This document shows, piece after piece, positions 37,627-47,226 of a stretch of 64,000 bases of DNA. Within the stretch, counting starts at the first letter, position 1; each line of letters begins with the position of its first letter. The translations under genes were made by a program, and so were the position numbers. This DNA comes from Mycolicibacterium mengxianglii (GTDB lineage: Bacteria; Actinomycetota; Actinomycetes; Mycobacteriales; Mycobacteriaceae), in NCBI RefSeq assembly GCF_015710575.1, contig NZ_CP065373.1, forward strand, positions 310,001 to 374,000, in the 5' to 3' direction. A model generated the notes under the pieces. It had not been told where the DNA came from. It made no database searches and saw nothing but the letters and a program-made list of their open reading frames with translations.

Positions 37627-38115
37627 ATCGCCACCAGCAGAACCGCAGGCCGGGCCGCGGCGTGCGCCGTTGCGGCCGCCGCTGTGCTCGCGGTGCCGAA
37701 TGCACCGTCAGCGGTCGCCGCTCCGGCGCCGTGCGCGGCCAGCACCATCGCCCGCACCGTGGGTTCGGTCGGCACCAACACCGGTATCTACCTGGAAGCC
37801 CACCCCGACACCAACGACGTGCTCACGACCTTGGCCGCGCAGCCGGCCGGCCCGCAATCGGTCGCAGCGCTGAAGCTGTACTTCGACCGCGATCCTCAGG
37901 CCGCCAAGGACCTCGAGGCCATCCAGCAGCCGCTGACGTCGCTGACCGCCAAGTGCAAGCTGCCGATCTCGCTGCCACAGGTTCTCGGCCTGATGCAGGC
38001 GGCGCAACAGGGGGGTGTGCCGGATACCGCGGCTGCCGCGGTCGCCGGCGCTGCGGAGTCCGTGGCCGCCGCACCTGCGGCAACTGCGCCGCGGGCCGCC
38101 GCGAGCGTGCGCTGA
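37627..38115 (+). CDS. haemophore-family secreted protein (Rv0203-like), no canonical start codon
   Basis: The exported domain (PCAASTIARTVGSVGTNTG, YLEAHPDTNDVLTTL, a second Cys in TAKCKLP) fits the mycobacterial haemophore family of Rv0203, which carries haem to MmpL3/MmpL11. The signal peptide can be read as ATSRTAGRAAACAVAAAAVL up to SAVAA. No ATG, GTG or TTG lies in frame at a suitable place. ATC 37627, 7 nt after AGGAG (37615-37619), is where the start should be. The next in-frame GTG (37684) would remove most of the signal peptide. Either ATC is used, or the base has mutated from ATG or been miscalled. It is divergent from mmpL11. Confidence 0.7.
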   Translation: MATSRTAGRAAACAVAAAAVLAVPNAPSAVAAPAPCAASTIARTVGSVGTNTGIYLEAHPDTNDVLTTLAAQPAGPQSVAALKLYFDRDPQAAKDLEAIQQPLTSLTAKCKLPISLPQVLGLMQAAQQGGVPDTAAAAVAGAAESVAAAPAATAPRAAASVR

Positions 38116-38243
38116 CCCACGCACCGGCGCTAGACATCCCACAAGTCAAGAATCTGCCCGCGGAATCGATTAGCTTTGTGGTGTCAGTATCACCGCGGGT
38201 GGACCGCTGGCATGGCATCACTCATCCTTGAAGGAGCCGATCA

Positions 38244-38612
38244 ATGTTGCTCACAGCTCGAAGTGCGGTGGCCGGAGTTCTCGGTGCCGGCGCAGTCACC
38301 GGTGCAATTCTGTTCGCCGCCGCTCCGGCCATCGCCGAGCCGCCGCCCAACTGCAGTGCCGCCGATCTCGCGAGCGTCGCGTCCGGCGTGTCGGCGTCCA
38401 CGTCGGCCTACCTGTTCAGCCATCCGCCGGTCAACGATTTCTTCACCAGCCTGCATGGCCTCACCCCGGATGAGATCAAGCCGAAGGTCGACGAATACTT
38501 CAATGCCAACCCGCAGGTGAAGTCCGAGCTCTTGGGCATCCGCAAACCGTTGCAGGACGTCCGGCTGCGCTGCGGTGACACCAACGGGGACGGACAGGTC
38601 GACATTCTGTAG
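38244..38612 (+). CDS. second haemophore-family secreted protein
   Basis: A 122-residue exported protein. A signal peptide ([20 protein letters not shown] to AIA/EPP) leads to a small helical domain with two Cys (PPNCSAADL and VRLRCGD), [19 protein letters not shown] and [17 protein letters not shown], the haemophore-related family pattern. It ends in [11 protein letters not shown], an EF-hand-like acidic stretch. GAAGGAG precedes the ATG. It is a paralogue of the preceding gene, 128 nt away. Its TAG stop shares a base with the GTG of the response regulator, so haem capture and signalling genes are one unit. Confidence 0.82.
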   Translation: MLLTARSAVAGVLGAGAVTGAILFAAAPAIAEPPPNCSAADLASVASGVSASTSAYLFSHPPVNDFFTSLHGLTPDEIKPKVDEYFNANPQVKSELLGIRKPLQDVRLRCGDTNGDGQVDIL

Positions 38613-39334
38613 TGCCGGCCGGAACCGATTCGCCCGCGCGGGGGACCGCGGGCCATATGGTGTTGATGGTCGACGACGACCCGGATGTGCGCACCTCGGT
38701 AGCTCGGGGGCTGCGACATTCGGGATTCGATGTCCGGGTGGCGGCCAACGGCAAGGAAGCGCTTCGGCTGCTCTCCAACGAAACTCACGACGCTCTGGTT
38801 CTCGATGTCCAGATGCCGGAGCTCGACGGCGTGGCAGTGGTGACCGCCCTGCGTGCCTTGGGCAATGACATCCCGATCTGCGTGCTCTCGGCTCGCGACA
38901 CGGTCAACGACCGGATCGCCGGTCTGGAAGCCGGTGCCGACGACTACCTGACCAAACCGTTTGATCTCGGCGAGTTGGTCGCGCGGCTACACGCCCTGCT
39001 GCGACGTCGCGCCCATTCCGAGGAACGCTCGGATGCCATGACGGTGGGACCGCTGACCATCGACACAGCCCGTCGGCTGGTATTCGTGGCCGGTGAGCGG
39101 GTCGAGCTGACCAAACGTGAATTCGACCTGCTGGCCGTGCTGGCGGAGAACGCCGGGGTGGTGCTCTCCCGACAGCGCCTGCTGGAACTGGTCTGGGGCT
39201 ATGACTTCGACGTCGACACCAACGTCGCGGATGTCTTCGTCAGTTACCTGCGGCGCAAGCTGGAACGCGAAGGTGCGCCGCGCGTCATCCACACCGTGCG
39301 CGGAATCGGCTACGTGCTGCGCGATGACGGATAA
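38612..39334 (+). CDS. OmpR-family response regulator (PrrA-like)
   Basis: A 240-residue regulator. The receiver domain (about 15-130) has [18 protein letters not shown], the phospho-acceptor Asp in [14 protein letters not shown], the Thr/Ser switch in [12 protein letters not shown] and the Lys in [12 protein letters not shown]. The winged-helix domain (about 140-240) has [18 protein letters not shown] and [15 protein letters not shown], ending [14 protein letters not shown]. It resembles PrrA closely but lies elsewhere in the genome, so it is a paralogue. It is coupled upstream to a haemophore gene and downstream (3-nt gap) to its kinase, suggesting haem or iron as signal. Confidence 0.92.
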   Translation: MPAGTDSPARGTAGHMVLMVDDDPDVRTSVARGLRHSGFDVRVAANGKEALRLLSNETHDALVLDVQMPELDGVAVVTALRALGNDIPICVLSARDTVNDRIAGLEAGADDYLTKPFDLGELVARLHALLRRRAHSEERSDAMTVGPLTIDTARRLVFVAGERVELTKREFDLLAVLAENAGVVLSRQRLLELVWGYDFDVDTNVADVFVSYLRRKLEREGAPRVIHTVRGIGYVLRDDG

Positions 39335-39337
39335 CGC

Positions 39338-40696
39338 GTGACGGCTGAGCCTCACACGTCGGTCTCGCTGTGGAAGCGCTTCACCTATCGGGTGTCGCTG
39401 CGCACCCGGGTCGCGCTGGCCGCCGGGATCGCCTCGGCGCTGGTGGTGGCCGTGCTGGCGGTGCTGACGTCGGTGGTGCTCGCCAACAACGATGAGGCTC
39501 AGCTGGACCGCCGGCTCGATTCCATCGTCGACGCCAGCATGTACCCCGAGCAGGTGCAGGACCCGCGCCGCGGGGTGCTGACCACCGGCCGGTCCCGGGA
39601 ATCCGGGGATGTGGTGTTCCAGCGCGGATTCCAGCTGCCCCCGCTGCAGCAGGGCACCGAGACTGTGACGGTCAACGGGGTGGACTACCGGGTGCGCACC
39701 GTGTCGCTGAAACAACAGGGTGTCGACGTGTTGATGTCGATCGGCATCCGGGCCGACAGCATTCTGCTGTCCAGCGCGCGGATTCCGGTGTACGTGTTCG
39801 TCGGGGTGGCGGCGGTGCTGTTCGCCGGCGTGCTGGGGTGGTTCTTGGCGGGCGCGGCGACGCGTCCGCTGCGCAAGCTCACCGAGCAGACCCGACAGCT
39901 CGGTGACGGCGGGGTCGAGCAGATCACGCCAGTGCACGGCGTCAAGGAAGCCGAAGACCTCTCCGAAGCGATGATGGGCATGCTCAAGCGGCTGGCCGAC
40001 GCGCAGCTGTCCACCACCAATTCCCTGCAGGCGGCGCAGGATTTCGCGGCCAACGCCGCGCATGAGCTGCGGACACCGCTGACCGCGATGCGCGCGGACC
40101 TCGACACACTGCGGATCCACGACCTGCCCCCGGACGAACGCCAGGAAGTGGTCGCCGACCTGTCCCGGGCCCAGCGCCGCGTCGAGGCCACCATCACCGC
40201 ACTGGGCCAACTGGCCTCCGGGCAGTTGGCGCAGGTCGAGGACCGGGAGGTCATCGACATCGACGAGCTGCTGGACCGCGTGGCCAGGGAGAACAACCGC
40301 ACCGCCGGCGCCGCGGAGATCTGTGTTGACGGCGATGGCGGCGGCATCATCGTGGGGTGGCCCACCGGGCTACGGCTGGCCGTGGACAACCTGGTGCGCA
40401 ACGCGGTCACCCACGGCCACGCCAGCAGGGTGCTGCTCTCGGCGCGGCGGCAGCGCGACCACATGGTCATCGTGGTCGACGACAACGGCCGCGGCCTTCC
40501 CGCTGAGGAGCACGCCGCGGTGCTGGAACGGTTCTCCCGCGGCAGCACCGCCGATGTCGGGGGCTCCGGTCTGGGCCTGGCGTTGGTGCAACAGCAGGCG
40601 GTACTGCACGGCGGGACCATCGAGTTGTCCGACGGTCCACTCGGTGGGTTACGCGCGACCCTGACGGTCGCGGTGGCCGCGGCGCCCCCGGACTGA
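39338..40696 (+). CDS. sensor histidine kinase (PrrB-like)
   Basis: A 452-residue membrane kinase. Two membrane helices (about 26-48 and 148-172) bracket a sensor domain of about 100 residues. HAMP and the His box follow: QDFAANAAHELRTPLTAMRADL (phospho-His about 245). The ATPase domain contains DNLVRNAVTHG (N box), VVDDNGRGLPAEEHA (G1), FSRGSTADVGGSGLGLALV (G2). The sequence layout follows PrrB. It is the partner of the preceding regulator. Its 3' end overlaps the convergent DUF3054 gene by 48 nt. Confidence 0.92.
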   Translation: MTAEPHTSVSLWKRFTYRVSLRTRVALAAGIASALVVAVLAVLTSVVLANNDEAQLDRRLDSIVDASMYPEQVQDPRRGVLTTGRSRESGDVVFQRGFQLPPLQQGTETVTVNGVDYRVRTVSLKQQGVDVLMSIGIRADSILLSSARIPVYVFVGVAAVLFAGVLGWFLAGAATRPLRKLTEQTRQLGDGGVEQITPVHGVKEAEDLSEAMMGMLKRLADAQLSTTNSLQAAQDFAANAAHELRTPLTAMRADLDTLRIHDLPPDERQEVVADLSRAQRRVEATITALGQLASGQLAQVEDREVIDIDELLDRVARENNRTAGAAEICVDGDGGGIIVGWPTGLRLAVDNLVRNAVTHGHASRVLLSARRQRDHMVIVVDDNGRGLPAEEHAAVLERFSRGSTADVGGSGLGLALVQQQAVLHGGTIELSDGPLGGLRATLTVAVAAAPPD

Positions 40697-41077
40697 GGGC
40701 ACCCACCGCACCAGCGCTCGCCAGCCCAGCAGCAGCACCGCCGTCACCGACAACGCCACCACGATGAAGCTGACGGCAACCCCCGCCGACGTCAGCTTCC
40801 GCAGCACCATCCCGACCACGATCGTGGACGCCCAGATGATCAGACCGGTGGGCGTCACGGCAGTGGGGCGGCGCCACCCGCGGCTGAGGAGCCAGCCCAC
40901 CGCGGTCCCGGTCAGGAAAGGCCAGGCCGTTTCGGCAACTCCCGCCACTGTCAGGCCCTCCGCGTGGCTGCGGCGACCCAACGCGCAGAACACCAGCACG
41001 CACAGCACGTCGGCGCCGACCGCGGCGGCTGTCCGGGATGTGGCGGTCTCGGACGTGGGTTGGTCAGGCAGAGTCAT
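40649..41077 (-). CDS. DUF3054 membrane protein
   Basis: A 142-residue membrane protein with four hydrophobic segments. Family-like parts are AVGADVLCVLVFCALGRRSHAEG, WPFLTGTAVGWLLSRGW and the final VSFIVVALSVTAVLLLGWRAL. DUF3054 proteins are small actinobacterial membrane proteins of unknown function. The ATG lies 10 nt after the end of the Rv0204c-like gene, so both belong to one unit. Its 3' end reaches 48 nt into the opposite-strand kinase gene. Confidence 0.82.
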   Translation of the reverse strand: MTLPDQPTSETATSRTAAAVGADVLCVLVFCALGRRSHAEGLTVAGVAETAWPFLTGTAVGWLLSRGWRRPTAVTPTGLIIWASTIVVGMVLRKLTSAGVAVSFIVVALSVTAVLLLGWRALVRWVPSVRGRRGHRDRQGRA

Positions 41078-41087
41078 TGGGCAGCGG

Positions 41088-42224
41088 TCACCGATCGTGG
41101 TTGTCGTCCGGGGATTCGGCATCGGACACCGTGGGCGATGCCGCGGTCTCGACCTCGGCGGGGTTGGAGGGTGAGCTGTCGGGGTCGATCTGACTTTCGG
41201 TGCGGAACATGAAGAAGAAGACGACCCAGCCGATCGCCGCGATGAAGATCCAGCTCACCAGCCGGTAGATCAGCATCGTCGAGATCGCGGCGGGCAGGGT
41301 CATGCCGCTGGACACCAGGCCAGGCACCAGCACCGCCTCCACCACCAGCAAGCCGCCGGGCATCAGCGGGATGGATCCCACCGCGCGGGCCGCCGCATAG
41401 GCGACGGTGAGCCCGGCCAGCGACGGATGTCCGCCGGCGGCATAGGCGGCGAATGCCAGGCAGGCGACGTCGGCGACCCAGTTGAACAGTGACCAGCTGA
41501 ACGCGGTCCCCAGGGTGCGTCGGCTCATGCTCACCGACTCCAGCTGGTCCAGGATCTCCCGCCACTTCGCCACGCCGGTGTCCAGGGGCTTGCTGCGCAG
41601 CTGGTTGAACCAGGACAGCACCCGCACCGCGATGCCGTCGAGCAGCTCCGGCCGCGAGACCACCGCCTGAGCCAGCAGCAGCAGGATGACGAAACCGCCG
41701 AGGGTGAACAGCAGCGAGAAGGGGTTGTTCTTGGCGCCCAGCAGGAATGCACCGCCCAGGCCCAGCAGGGCCAAGCCGACGACCTGCAGTGCACCCGACA
41801 TCACCAGCTGCCAGGACGCCACCACCGGCGAGGCGCCCCAGATGCGCTGCTGGCGGTAGACGAACGTCGCCGACAGCACGGGCCCGCCGGGGAGCGTGGT
41901 CGACAGGGAGTTGCCCGCGTAGAACGCCGCCTCGGAGCGCCACTGCCGGACCTGGACGCCGGCCGACTTGAGCAGGGTGCGCTGGATCTGGGCGAAGCTG
42001 TGCATCGACAGCATTGCCGCGGCGACGGCGGCCAGTACCCACCACCAGTTGGCGCTGAGCAGGCTCCGCCACGCCTTGGCCAGCTGATCCCACACCAGGG
42101 CCGCTTCGACGGTGAGCACAACGACCGCGACAGCCAGGACCACCCAACGGACCCACCAGTACTTGCCGCGGGTGGTCCCCTCCTGCTGCTCGGTGGCCGT
42201 GCCGGCCTGCGCGTCGGGGGACAC
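41088..42224 (-). CDS. YbhN/UPF0104-family membrane protein (Rv0204c-like), flippase-like
   Basis: A 378-residue polytopic protein with about eight membrane segments. Family features of the lysylphosphatidylglycerol-synthase transmembrane region are visible: AFYAGNSLSTTLPGGPVLSA, YAAARAVGSIPLMPGGLLVVEA, LVSSGMTLPAAISTMLIYRL. It has no synthetase domain. Relatives are proposed lipid or polyprenyl carrier flippases. A TACGCT -10 box 7 nt before GTG 42224 supports that start over an upstream TTG. It is divergent from an AI-2E-family gene that also has a leaderless promoter. Confidence 0.85.
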   Translation of the reverse strand: MSPDAQAGTATEQQEGTTRGKYWWVRWVVLAVAVVVLTVEAALVWDQLAKAWRSLLSANWWWVLAAVAAAMLSMHSFAQIQRTLLKSAGVQVRQWRSEAAFYAGNSLSTTLPGGPVLSATFVYRQQRIWGASPVVASWQLVMSGALQVVGLALLGLGGAFLLGAKNNPFSLLFTLGGFVILLLLAQAVVSRPELLDGIAVRVLSWFNQLRSKPLDTGVAKWREILDQLESVSMSRRTLGTAFSWSLFNWVADVACLAFAAYAAGGHPSLAGLTVAYAAARAVGSIPLMPGGLLVVEAVLVPGLVSSGMTLPAAISTMLIYRLVSWIFIAAIGWVVFFFMFRTESQIDPDSSPSNPAEVETAASPTVSDAESPDDNHDR

Positions 42225-42231
42225 GTGCTTC

Positions 42232-42237
42232 AGCGTA
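42232..42237 (-). promoter_or_regulatory. -10 box, leaderless Rv0204c-like transcript
   Basis: TACGCT on the minus strand ends 7 nt before the GTG start. It faces the -10 of the divergent AI-2E-family gene, 68 nt away. Confidence 0.45.
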
Positions 42238-42304
42238 ACGGCGTGGGGCGGTACCTCCGGGCCGTTGGCGCCGCGGCGCGCCAATTTCTGCGGGTGACGA
42301 CCGA

Positions 42305-42310
42305 TACAGT
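42305..42310 (+). promoter_or_regulatory. -10 box, leaderless Rv0205-like transcript
   Basis: TACAGT ends 6 nt before the ATG. There is no Shine-Dalgarno. Confidence 0.5.
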
Positions 42311-42316
42311 TGCGCC

Positions 42317-43456
42317 ATGGCTGTGCCTGCGACCGACGACGAGTCGGTCACCCCGATTGTCCGTAAGGCTGCTGCGTGGGCGTGGCGGTTGCTGGTTTTG
42401 TTCGCAGCCCTGCTGGTGACGCTGTGGGTGGCGGAGAAGCTGCTGGTGCTGGTGGTGCCGGTGGCGTTGGCCACCATGCTGGCGGCGTTGCTGCTGCCGC
42501 TCGTCGACTGGCTGGACCGCCGGGGAGCACCTCGCGGCGGCGCTGTGGCGCTGGTGTTGCTGGGCAGCTTCGCGATTTTGGGCGGATTGCTGAGTTTTGT
42601 TGTCAGCCAATTTGTTTCAGGTCTGCCGCAGCTGGTCAACGAAGTCACCCGCAGTATCGACTCCGCCCGCGCGTGGCTGGTCGAAGGGCCGCTGCATCTG
42701 AGCCGCGAGCAGATTGACAACTTCGGAAACTCGGCCATCGAAGCGGTGCGCGACAACCAGGAACGGTTGACCAGCGGTGCGCTGTCGACGGCCGCCACGG
42801 TGACCGAGATCGTGACCGGGGCGCTACTGGTCTTCTTCACGCTGATTTTCCTGCTGCACGGCGGCCGCAATATCTGGGCGTTTGTCGCCAAGGTGTTCCC
42901 CGGCGATGTGCGGCACCGGGTCAGTGACGCCGGCCGGGCCGGGTTCCATTCGTTGATCGGCTACATCAGGGCCACGTTCGTGGTGGCCCTTGTCGACGCC
43001 ATCGGTATCGGCACCGGCCTGGCCATCATGGGCATTCCGCTGGCGCTGCCGCTGGCCTCGCTGGTGTTCCTGGGCGCGTTCATCCCACTGGTCGGCGCGG
43101 TGCTCACCGGATTCCTGGCCGTGGTGGTGGCGCTGCTGGCCAAGGGTGTCGTCTACGCGATGATCACACTGGGCCTGATCATCGCGGTGCAACAACTCGA
43201 AGCGCACGTGCTGCAGCCCCTGGTCATGGGCCGCGCAGTGTCGATCCACCCGCTGGCGGTCGTGCTCGGTATCGCCGGCGGCGCGGTGTTGGCAGGCATC
43301 GTCGGTGCGCTGCTGGCGGTGCCGCTGATCGCCTTCCTCAACAGCGCGATCCGGGTGTTGCTCGCCCAGGATCCAGCCGCCGAGGAAGCCCGGCAGGAAG
43401 CCGACGACGGGCCGATCGTGGACTCCGAGCCGGACCAGGTACCCGAATCCCGTTAG
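42317..43456 (+). CDS. AI-2E family transporter (Rv0205-like)
   Basis: A 379-residue membrane protein with about seven membrane segments. The pattern is that of the AI-2E/PerM family: paired N-terminal helices ([19 protein letters not shown], then [18 protein letters not shown]), a soluble middle stretch, and C-terminal helices with [50 protein letters not shown]. Members transport small molecules or lipids; the substrate is unknown. Its stop overlaps the convergent mmpL3 stop by 3 nt. The acidic tail is probably disordered. Confidence 0.88.
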   Translation: MAVPATDDESVTPIVRKAAAWAWRLLVLFAALLVTLWVAEKLLVLVVPVALATMLAALLLPLVDWLDRRGAPRGGAVALVLLGSFAILGGLLSFVVSQFVSGLPQLVNEVTRSIDSARAWLVEGPLHLSREQIDNFGNSAIEAVRDNQERLTSGALSTAATVTEIVTGALLVFFTLIFLLHGGRNIWAFVAKVFPGDVRHRVSDAGRAGFHSLIGYIRATFVVALVDAIGIGTGLAIMGIPLALPLASLVFLGAFIPLVGAVLTGFLAVVVALLAKGVVYAMITLGLIIAVQQLEAHVLQPLVMGRAVSIHPLAVVLGIAGGAVLAGIVGALLAVPLIAFLNSAIRVLLAQDPAAEEARQEADDGPIVDSEPDQVPESR

Positions 43457-46434
43457 GGCTTGCGACCTTCACGGCGCAGCAGATCCTGAGCGCTGACACC
43501 GCCGCCCCGCCGCTGCCGTGACTTGTCGTCGGCGTCGCCGCGGGCATTGAGCTTCTCGGTGGCGGCGTCGGAATCCTTGGCGGGCTTGGCCACCGGGATG
43601 GCCCGGGTGGCGGTCTCGTCGGGTTCGTCGACCGGGGCCGAGCCGCTGCCGTTAGGCCCGTCCGGGCGTTGTGTGGGGATCGCGGTGGTGGCGTCGCTGG
43701 GACCGGACCCCATGGTGCGAGTGGGTTCAGCGGACGGCGGCTGCACCGGCGGCTGCATGGCACCGGAACCCGGCTTACCGCGCAACTCACCGAGCCATGA
43801 TTCGATCTCCCGCTCGCCGGCGGGCTGCGGCGGCCGCGACGGCCTCGCGGTGGGGGTGCTCACCGCGCTGCTGACCGCATTGCGCACGGCGTTCTTGGCG
43901 GACGAGAACCGGGTGGTCGGGGCGTCGCTCTCACCGGGCACCGGCCCCACCGCTGCGGTCGGAATGCGGGTGGTCGCTTCGGCGCCGGGTGCCGGCTGGA
44001 CCTGCGGACCCGGGGGAGTGGGCCGCGGCCGCACCCCGCCCGCAGGCGCGGGATGGGTCGGGTCGTGGGGCGGTCGTGGCCGCTCCGGCACCGGTGCCGC
44101 GCTCAACGACTGTGAGGCTCCGACGAGTTCTCGATCGTCGGCGGTGACGCTGGGACGTTTGCGTTCGTCGGGAAGGTGGGTCTCGCCGAGGCCGATCTTG
44201 ACCTGGATGCGTTTCATCCAGCGTGGCGCCCACCAGCAATCGTCGCCCAGCATCTTCATGATCGCGGGCACCAGGAACATACGAATGATGGTGGCGTCCA
44301 ACAGAAGTGCGATCAGCAGGCCGAACGCCAGGTACTTCATCATCACCAGGTCGGAGAAGACGAACGCCCCGGCGACGACTGCCAGGATCAAGGCAGCGCC
44401 GGTGATGAGGCGCCCAGTGGTCGCGGTACCGATCCGGATGGCTTCGGCTGTCGACATACCGCGTTCCCGGGCCTCCACCATGCGGGAGACCAGGAACACC
44501 TCGTAGTCGGTGGACAGCCCCCAGATCACGGCGATGATCAGGCCGATCATCGGCGCCATCAGTGGTTGTGGGGTGTAGTTCAGCACGCCGGATCCGTGGC
44601 CGTCGACGAACATCCACGTCAGGATGCCCATGGTCGAGCCAAGGGTCAGCGCGCTCATCAGTGCGGCCTTGATGGGCAACACCACCGACCCGAAGGCCAG
44701 GAACATCAGCACCGTGGTGGTGACGATCAGCACCAGCACCATCACGGGCAGTTTGTCGAAGAGGCTCTGGATGCTGTCCTGTTCCAGCGCGGGGGTACCG
44801 CCCACCGAGATGGTGACACCGGGTGTCGGGGACAGCGCGCGCAGCTCCTCGAGCTTCTTGGCGGCGTCGTTGCGGTTCTCCAGACCGTTCTGGATCACTC
44901 GGACGGACGGGTCCTTGGTCGCGCCGTCCAGGTAGGGGCGTTCCTGCCACATCTTCTCCGGATCGTTGTCTGGATCGATGAAGCCGGGGACCTCCATGGC
45001 CTTGTTGCGCACCGCGGCGACCTGGTCGTCGGTGACCGGTTCACCGTCGGTGCTCTCGATCACCATGGTCAGCGGCTCGGTCCGGAAACCGGGGAAGGTG
45101 CGGTCGAACGCCTCCTGCGCCTGGCGCACCGAGTTGTCCGGCGGCAGATATTTCTCGCTGATACCGCCGAGGGCGAGCCCTCCGAGGGGAGTGATCAGGA
45201 CGATCATCACCAGGACGATGGGGATGGCGAATGCGGCGGGCCGCTTCATCACGCGGTTGACCAGCTTGCCCCAGAAGCCCTTCTCGACCTCGTCGCGGGT
45301 CTTGGTCTTCTGCAGCCGGTCGGCCAGCCAGTTCAGCCACCAGTTCATCGGCTTCCAGTTACGCAGGAAGGGCACGCGCAGCAGGGTGCGGACGCCGAGG
45401 GCGTCGACGTTCGGACCGAGGATGGCCAATGCCGCCGACAGCACGGTGATCGACAAGATGGCGGCCAGCATCACCGAGGCGATGATCGCGTAGGTGATGG
45501 ACTTCAGGAAGCCCTGCGGGAACAGCAGCAGCGGTACCGAGGAGGCGACGATGATGACGGCCGAGAACACCACGGTCCGGCCTGAGGTCATCATCGTTCG
45601 TCGGACGGCCGCCTCGGTGTCGTAACCCTCGGCGATCTCTTCTCGGAACCGGCTCACGATGAACAGGCCGTAGTCGATCGCGATACCCAGCCCGATCAGC
45701 GTGACCACCGGCTGGGCGAAGAAGTGCACCGGGATGAACTCGGCGGCGAGTCGCATGATGCCCAGCGCGCCGAGGATGGACAGGCCGCCGATGATGGCGG
45801 GCAGGGCCGCGGCGATGACGCCGCCGAACACGAAGAACAGCACGACGGCGACCAGTGGGATGGCGGCGATCTCGGCGCGCTTCTGGTCTTCACCGATGGT
45901 GCCGGTGAGCTCCCCGGCCAGCGGCTGCAGGCCGGCGTACTGGACGTCGATCCCCTCGTCGCGGACCTTCAGCAGGTCGGGTTCGATCGTCTTGTAGTTG
46001 TTCAGGATGGTGTCATCGTTGTCGCCCTTGAGCTGGATCGACATGAACGCGTGCTGCTTGTCCGCATCGGACATGTTGGCCAGCAGTTCCGGGCTCTTGA
46101 AGTAGCCGATGGACCGCAGCACCTCATCGGGGTGGTCCTTCTCGAGCTGATCGAGGCTGCTGACGATTTCCTTCTGGAACGCCGGGTCCTCGACCGTCTT
46201 GCCCTCGGGCGCGGTGTACAGCGCCACGATGTGGCCCGACGTGTCGCGGCCGTATGCCTCGTCCGCCAGCAGCGACGCGTGGACAGACTGACTGCCTTCG
46301 TCGTAGAAACCACTCTGCGTGACGTGCTGTCCCAGGCTGAACCCGTAGATGCCGCCGCCGACGCATAGTGCGACCATCACTCCGATAACCAGATATCGGA
46401 AGCGATACACCATCCGACCCCACCAGGCGAACAC
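43453..46434 (-). CDS. mmpL3: trehalose monomycolate transporter MmpL3
   Basis: A 993-residue essential RND transporter that moves trehalose monomycolate to the periplasm. Twelve membrane helices lie in two halves. The proton-relay Asp-Tyr pairs are seen in [20 protein letters not shown] (about 254-255) and [20 protein letters not shown] (about 643-644). The periplasmic porter domain begins [15 protein letters not shown]. The cytoplasmic tail from about 745 is long, Pro/Ser/Thr-rich and probably disordered, ending in LLRREGRKP. The GTG start has AGGAG 5 nt upstream. Rv0206c equivalent by sequence and place, with the NYN gene upstream on the same strand. Confidence 0.97.
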   Translation of the reverse strand: MFAWWGRMVYRFRYLVIGVMVALCVGGGIYGFSLGQHVTQSGFYDEGSQSVHASLLADEAYGRDTSGHIVALYTAPEGKTVEDPAFQKEIVSSLDQLEKDHPDEVLRSIGYFKSPELLANMSDADKQHAFMSIQLKGDNDDTILNNYKTIEPDLLKVRDEGIDVQYAGLQPLAGELTGTIGEDQKRAEIAAIPLVAVVLFFVFGGVIAAALPAIIGGLSILGALGIMRLAAEFIPVHFFAQPVVTLIGLGIAIDYGLFIVSRFREEIAEGYDTEAAVRRTMMTSGRTVVFSAVIIVASSVPLLLFPQGFLKSITYAIIASVMLAAILSITVLSAALAILGPNVDALGVRTLLRVPFLRNWKPMNWWLNWLADRLQKTKTRDEVEKGFWGKLVNRVMKRPAAFAIPIVLVMIVLITPLGGLALGGISEKYLPPDNSVRQAQEAFDRTFPGFRTEPLTMVIESTDGEPVTDDQVAAVRNKAMEVPGFIDPDNDPEKMWQERPYLDGATKDPSVRVIQNGLENRNDAAKKLEELRALSPTPGVTISVGGTPALEQDSIQSLFDKLPVMVLVLIVTTTVLMFLAFGSVVLPIKAALMSALTLGSTMGILTWMFVDGHGSGVLNYTPQPLMAPMIGLIIAVIWGLSTDYEVFLVSRMVEARERGMSTAEAIRIGTATTGRLITGAALILAVVAGAFVFSDLVMMKYLAFGLLIALLLDATIIRMFLVPAIMKMLGDDCWWAPRWMKRIQVKIGLGETHLPDERKRPSVTADDRELVGASQSLSAAPVPERPRPPHDPTHPAPAGGVRPRPTPPGPQVQPAPGAEATTRIPTAAVGPVPGESDAPTTRFSSAKNAVRNAVSSAVSTPTARPSRPPQPAGEREIESWLGELRGKPGSGAMQPPVQPPSAEPTRTMGSGPSDATTAIPTQRPDGPNGSGSAPVDEPDETATRAIPVAKPAKDSDAATEKLNARGDADDKSRQRRGGGVSAQDLLRREGRKP

Positions 46435-46515
46435 TTAAGCTCCTAACCCTCACTACAAGTCTTGATGCGCAGCCGGGCCGCGCGCTGATGGTTCTGAAGT
46501 TTTTGCACGGGCACG

Positions 46516-47226
46516 TCAGGCCCGATTCGCCAGTAACGACGACAGCGGCCGGAATGGCTGCAGCCAGGCACCTTCGTCTGGAAGCGAATCCAGCCCGATC
46601 CGTGGAAGCGGCTCCCGGAAAACACCGGGAATGTCCTCCAGGTCGACGAACTCCAAGGTATCCGACGCTAGCGCCCAGCTTGCATGTTCGCGAAATCCGA
46701 GCACGTGAACGGGGGTGCCGTCGTCGCGGGCGATCTCCTCCAACGGCTGCCGGAACGCCTGCCCGTCGGCCGAGGCCACGATCAGTCCCGCGAGCCCCTC
46801 ACGGCGCCGCAGCGCGATGTGGTTGAGCATGTCGATGTCGACGTCGCTGTCGTCATCGATCTTGGGTTTGGCGAAGACCGCAAAACCGACGTTACGCAGG
46901 GCTTCCACCCAGGGCCGGACCACGTCGGCGCTGCCGGGAGCGATATTGGTGAAGACGGTGGCTTCCGGCTCCAGGGACGCTCCGGCGTGGGCTGCCGAGA
47001 TGTCGGCGGTGCGGCCCAGCAGCCACCGGCCCAGAGCGTCGAAACGCGGCCGGTGTGCGGCTGTCGGGCGGCCACCCAGAATGGCGCCCAACCCCATGTC
47101 CAGATTGGGTGCGTCCCACACCAGCAGCACCCGTTCCGGGGCCGCCACCGCCGCCGTCGGCTCTGGGTCGAGTTGGACCGCGTCAGCGCCGAACGCGGCG
47201 GTGTCGTCGGTCTCCAGGGTGCTCAC
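46516..47226 (-). CDS. NYN-domain (PIN-like) predicted ribonuclease (Rv0207c-like)
   Basis: A 236-residue cytoplasmic protein. The NYN/PIN-like fold is visible in VLLVWDAPNLDMGLGAIL (first acidic site, about 36-53), KPKIDDDSDVDIDMLNHI (second acidic cluster) and LAGLIVASADGQAFRQPLEE (third). Such domains cleave RNA with metal ions; targets here are unknown. The GTG overlaps the trmB stop, so the pair tRNA methyltransferase plus RNase-like protein is translationally coupled. mmpL3 lies 81 nt downstream with its own Shine-Dalgarno. Confidence 0.82.
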   Translation of the reverse strand: MSTLETDDTAAFGADAVQLDPEPTAAVAAPERVLLVWDAPNLDMGLGAILGGRPTAAHRPRFDALGRWLLGRTADISAAHAGASLEPEATVFTNIAPGSADVVRPWVEALRNVGFAVFAKPKIDDDSDVDIDMLNHIALRRREGLAGLIVASADGQAFRQPLEEIARDDGTPVHVLGFREHASWALASDTLEFVDLEDIPGVFREPLPRIGLDSLPDEGAWLQPFRPLSSLLANRA

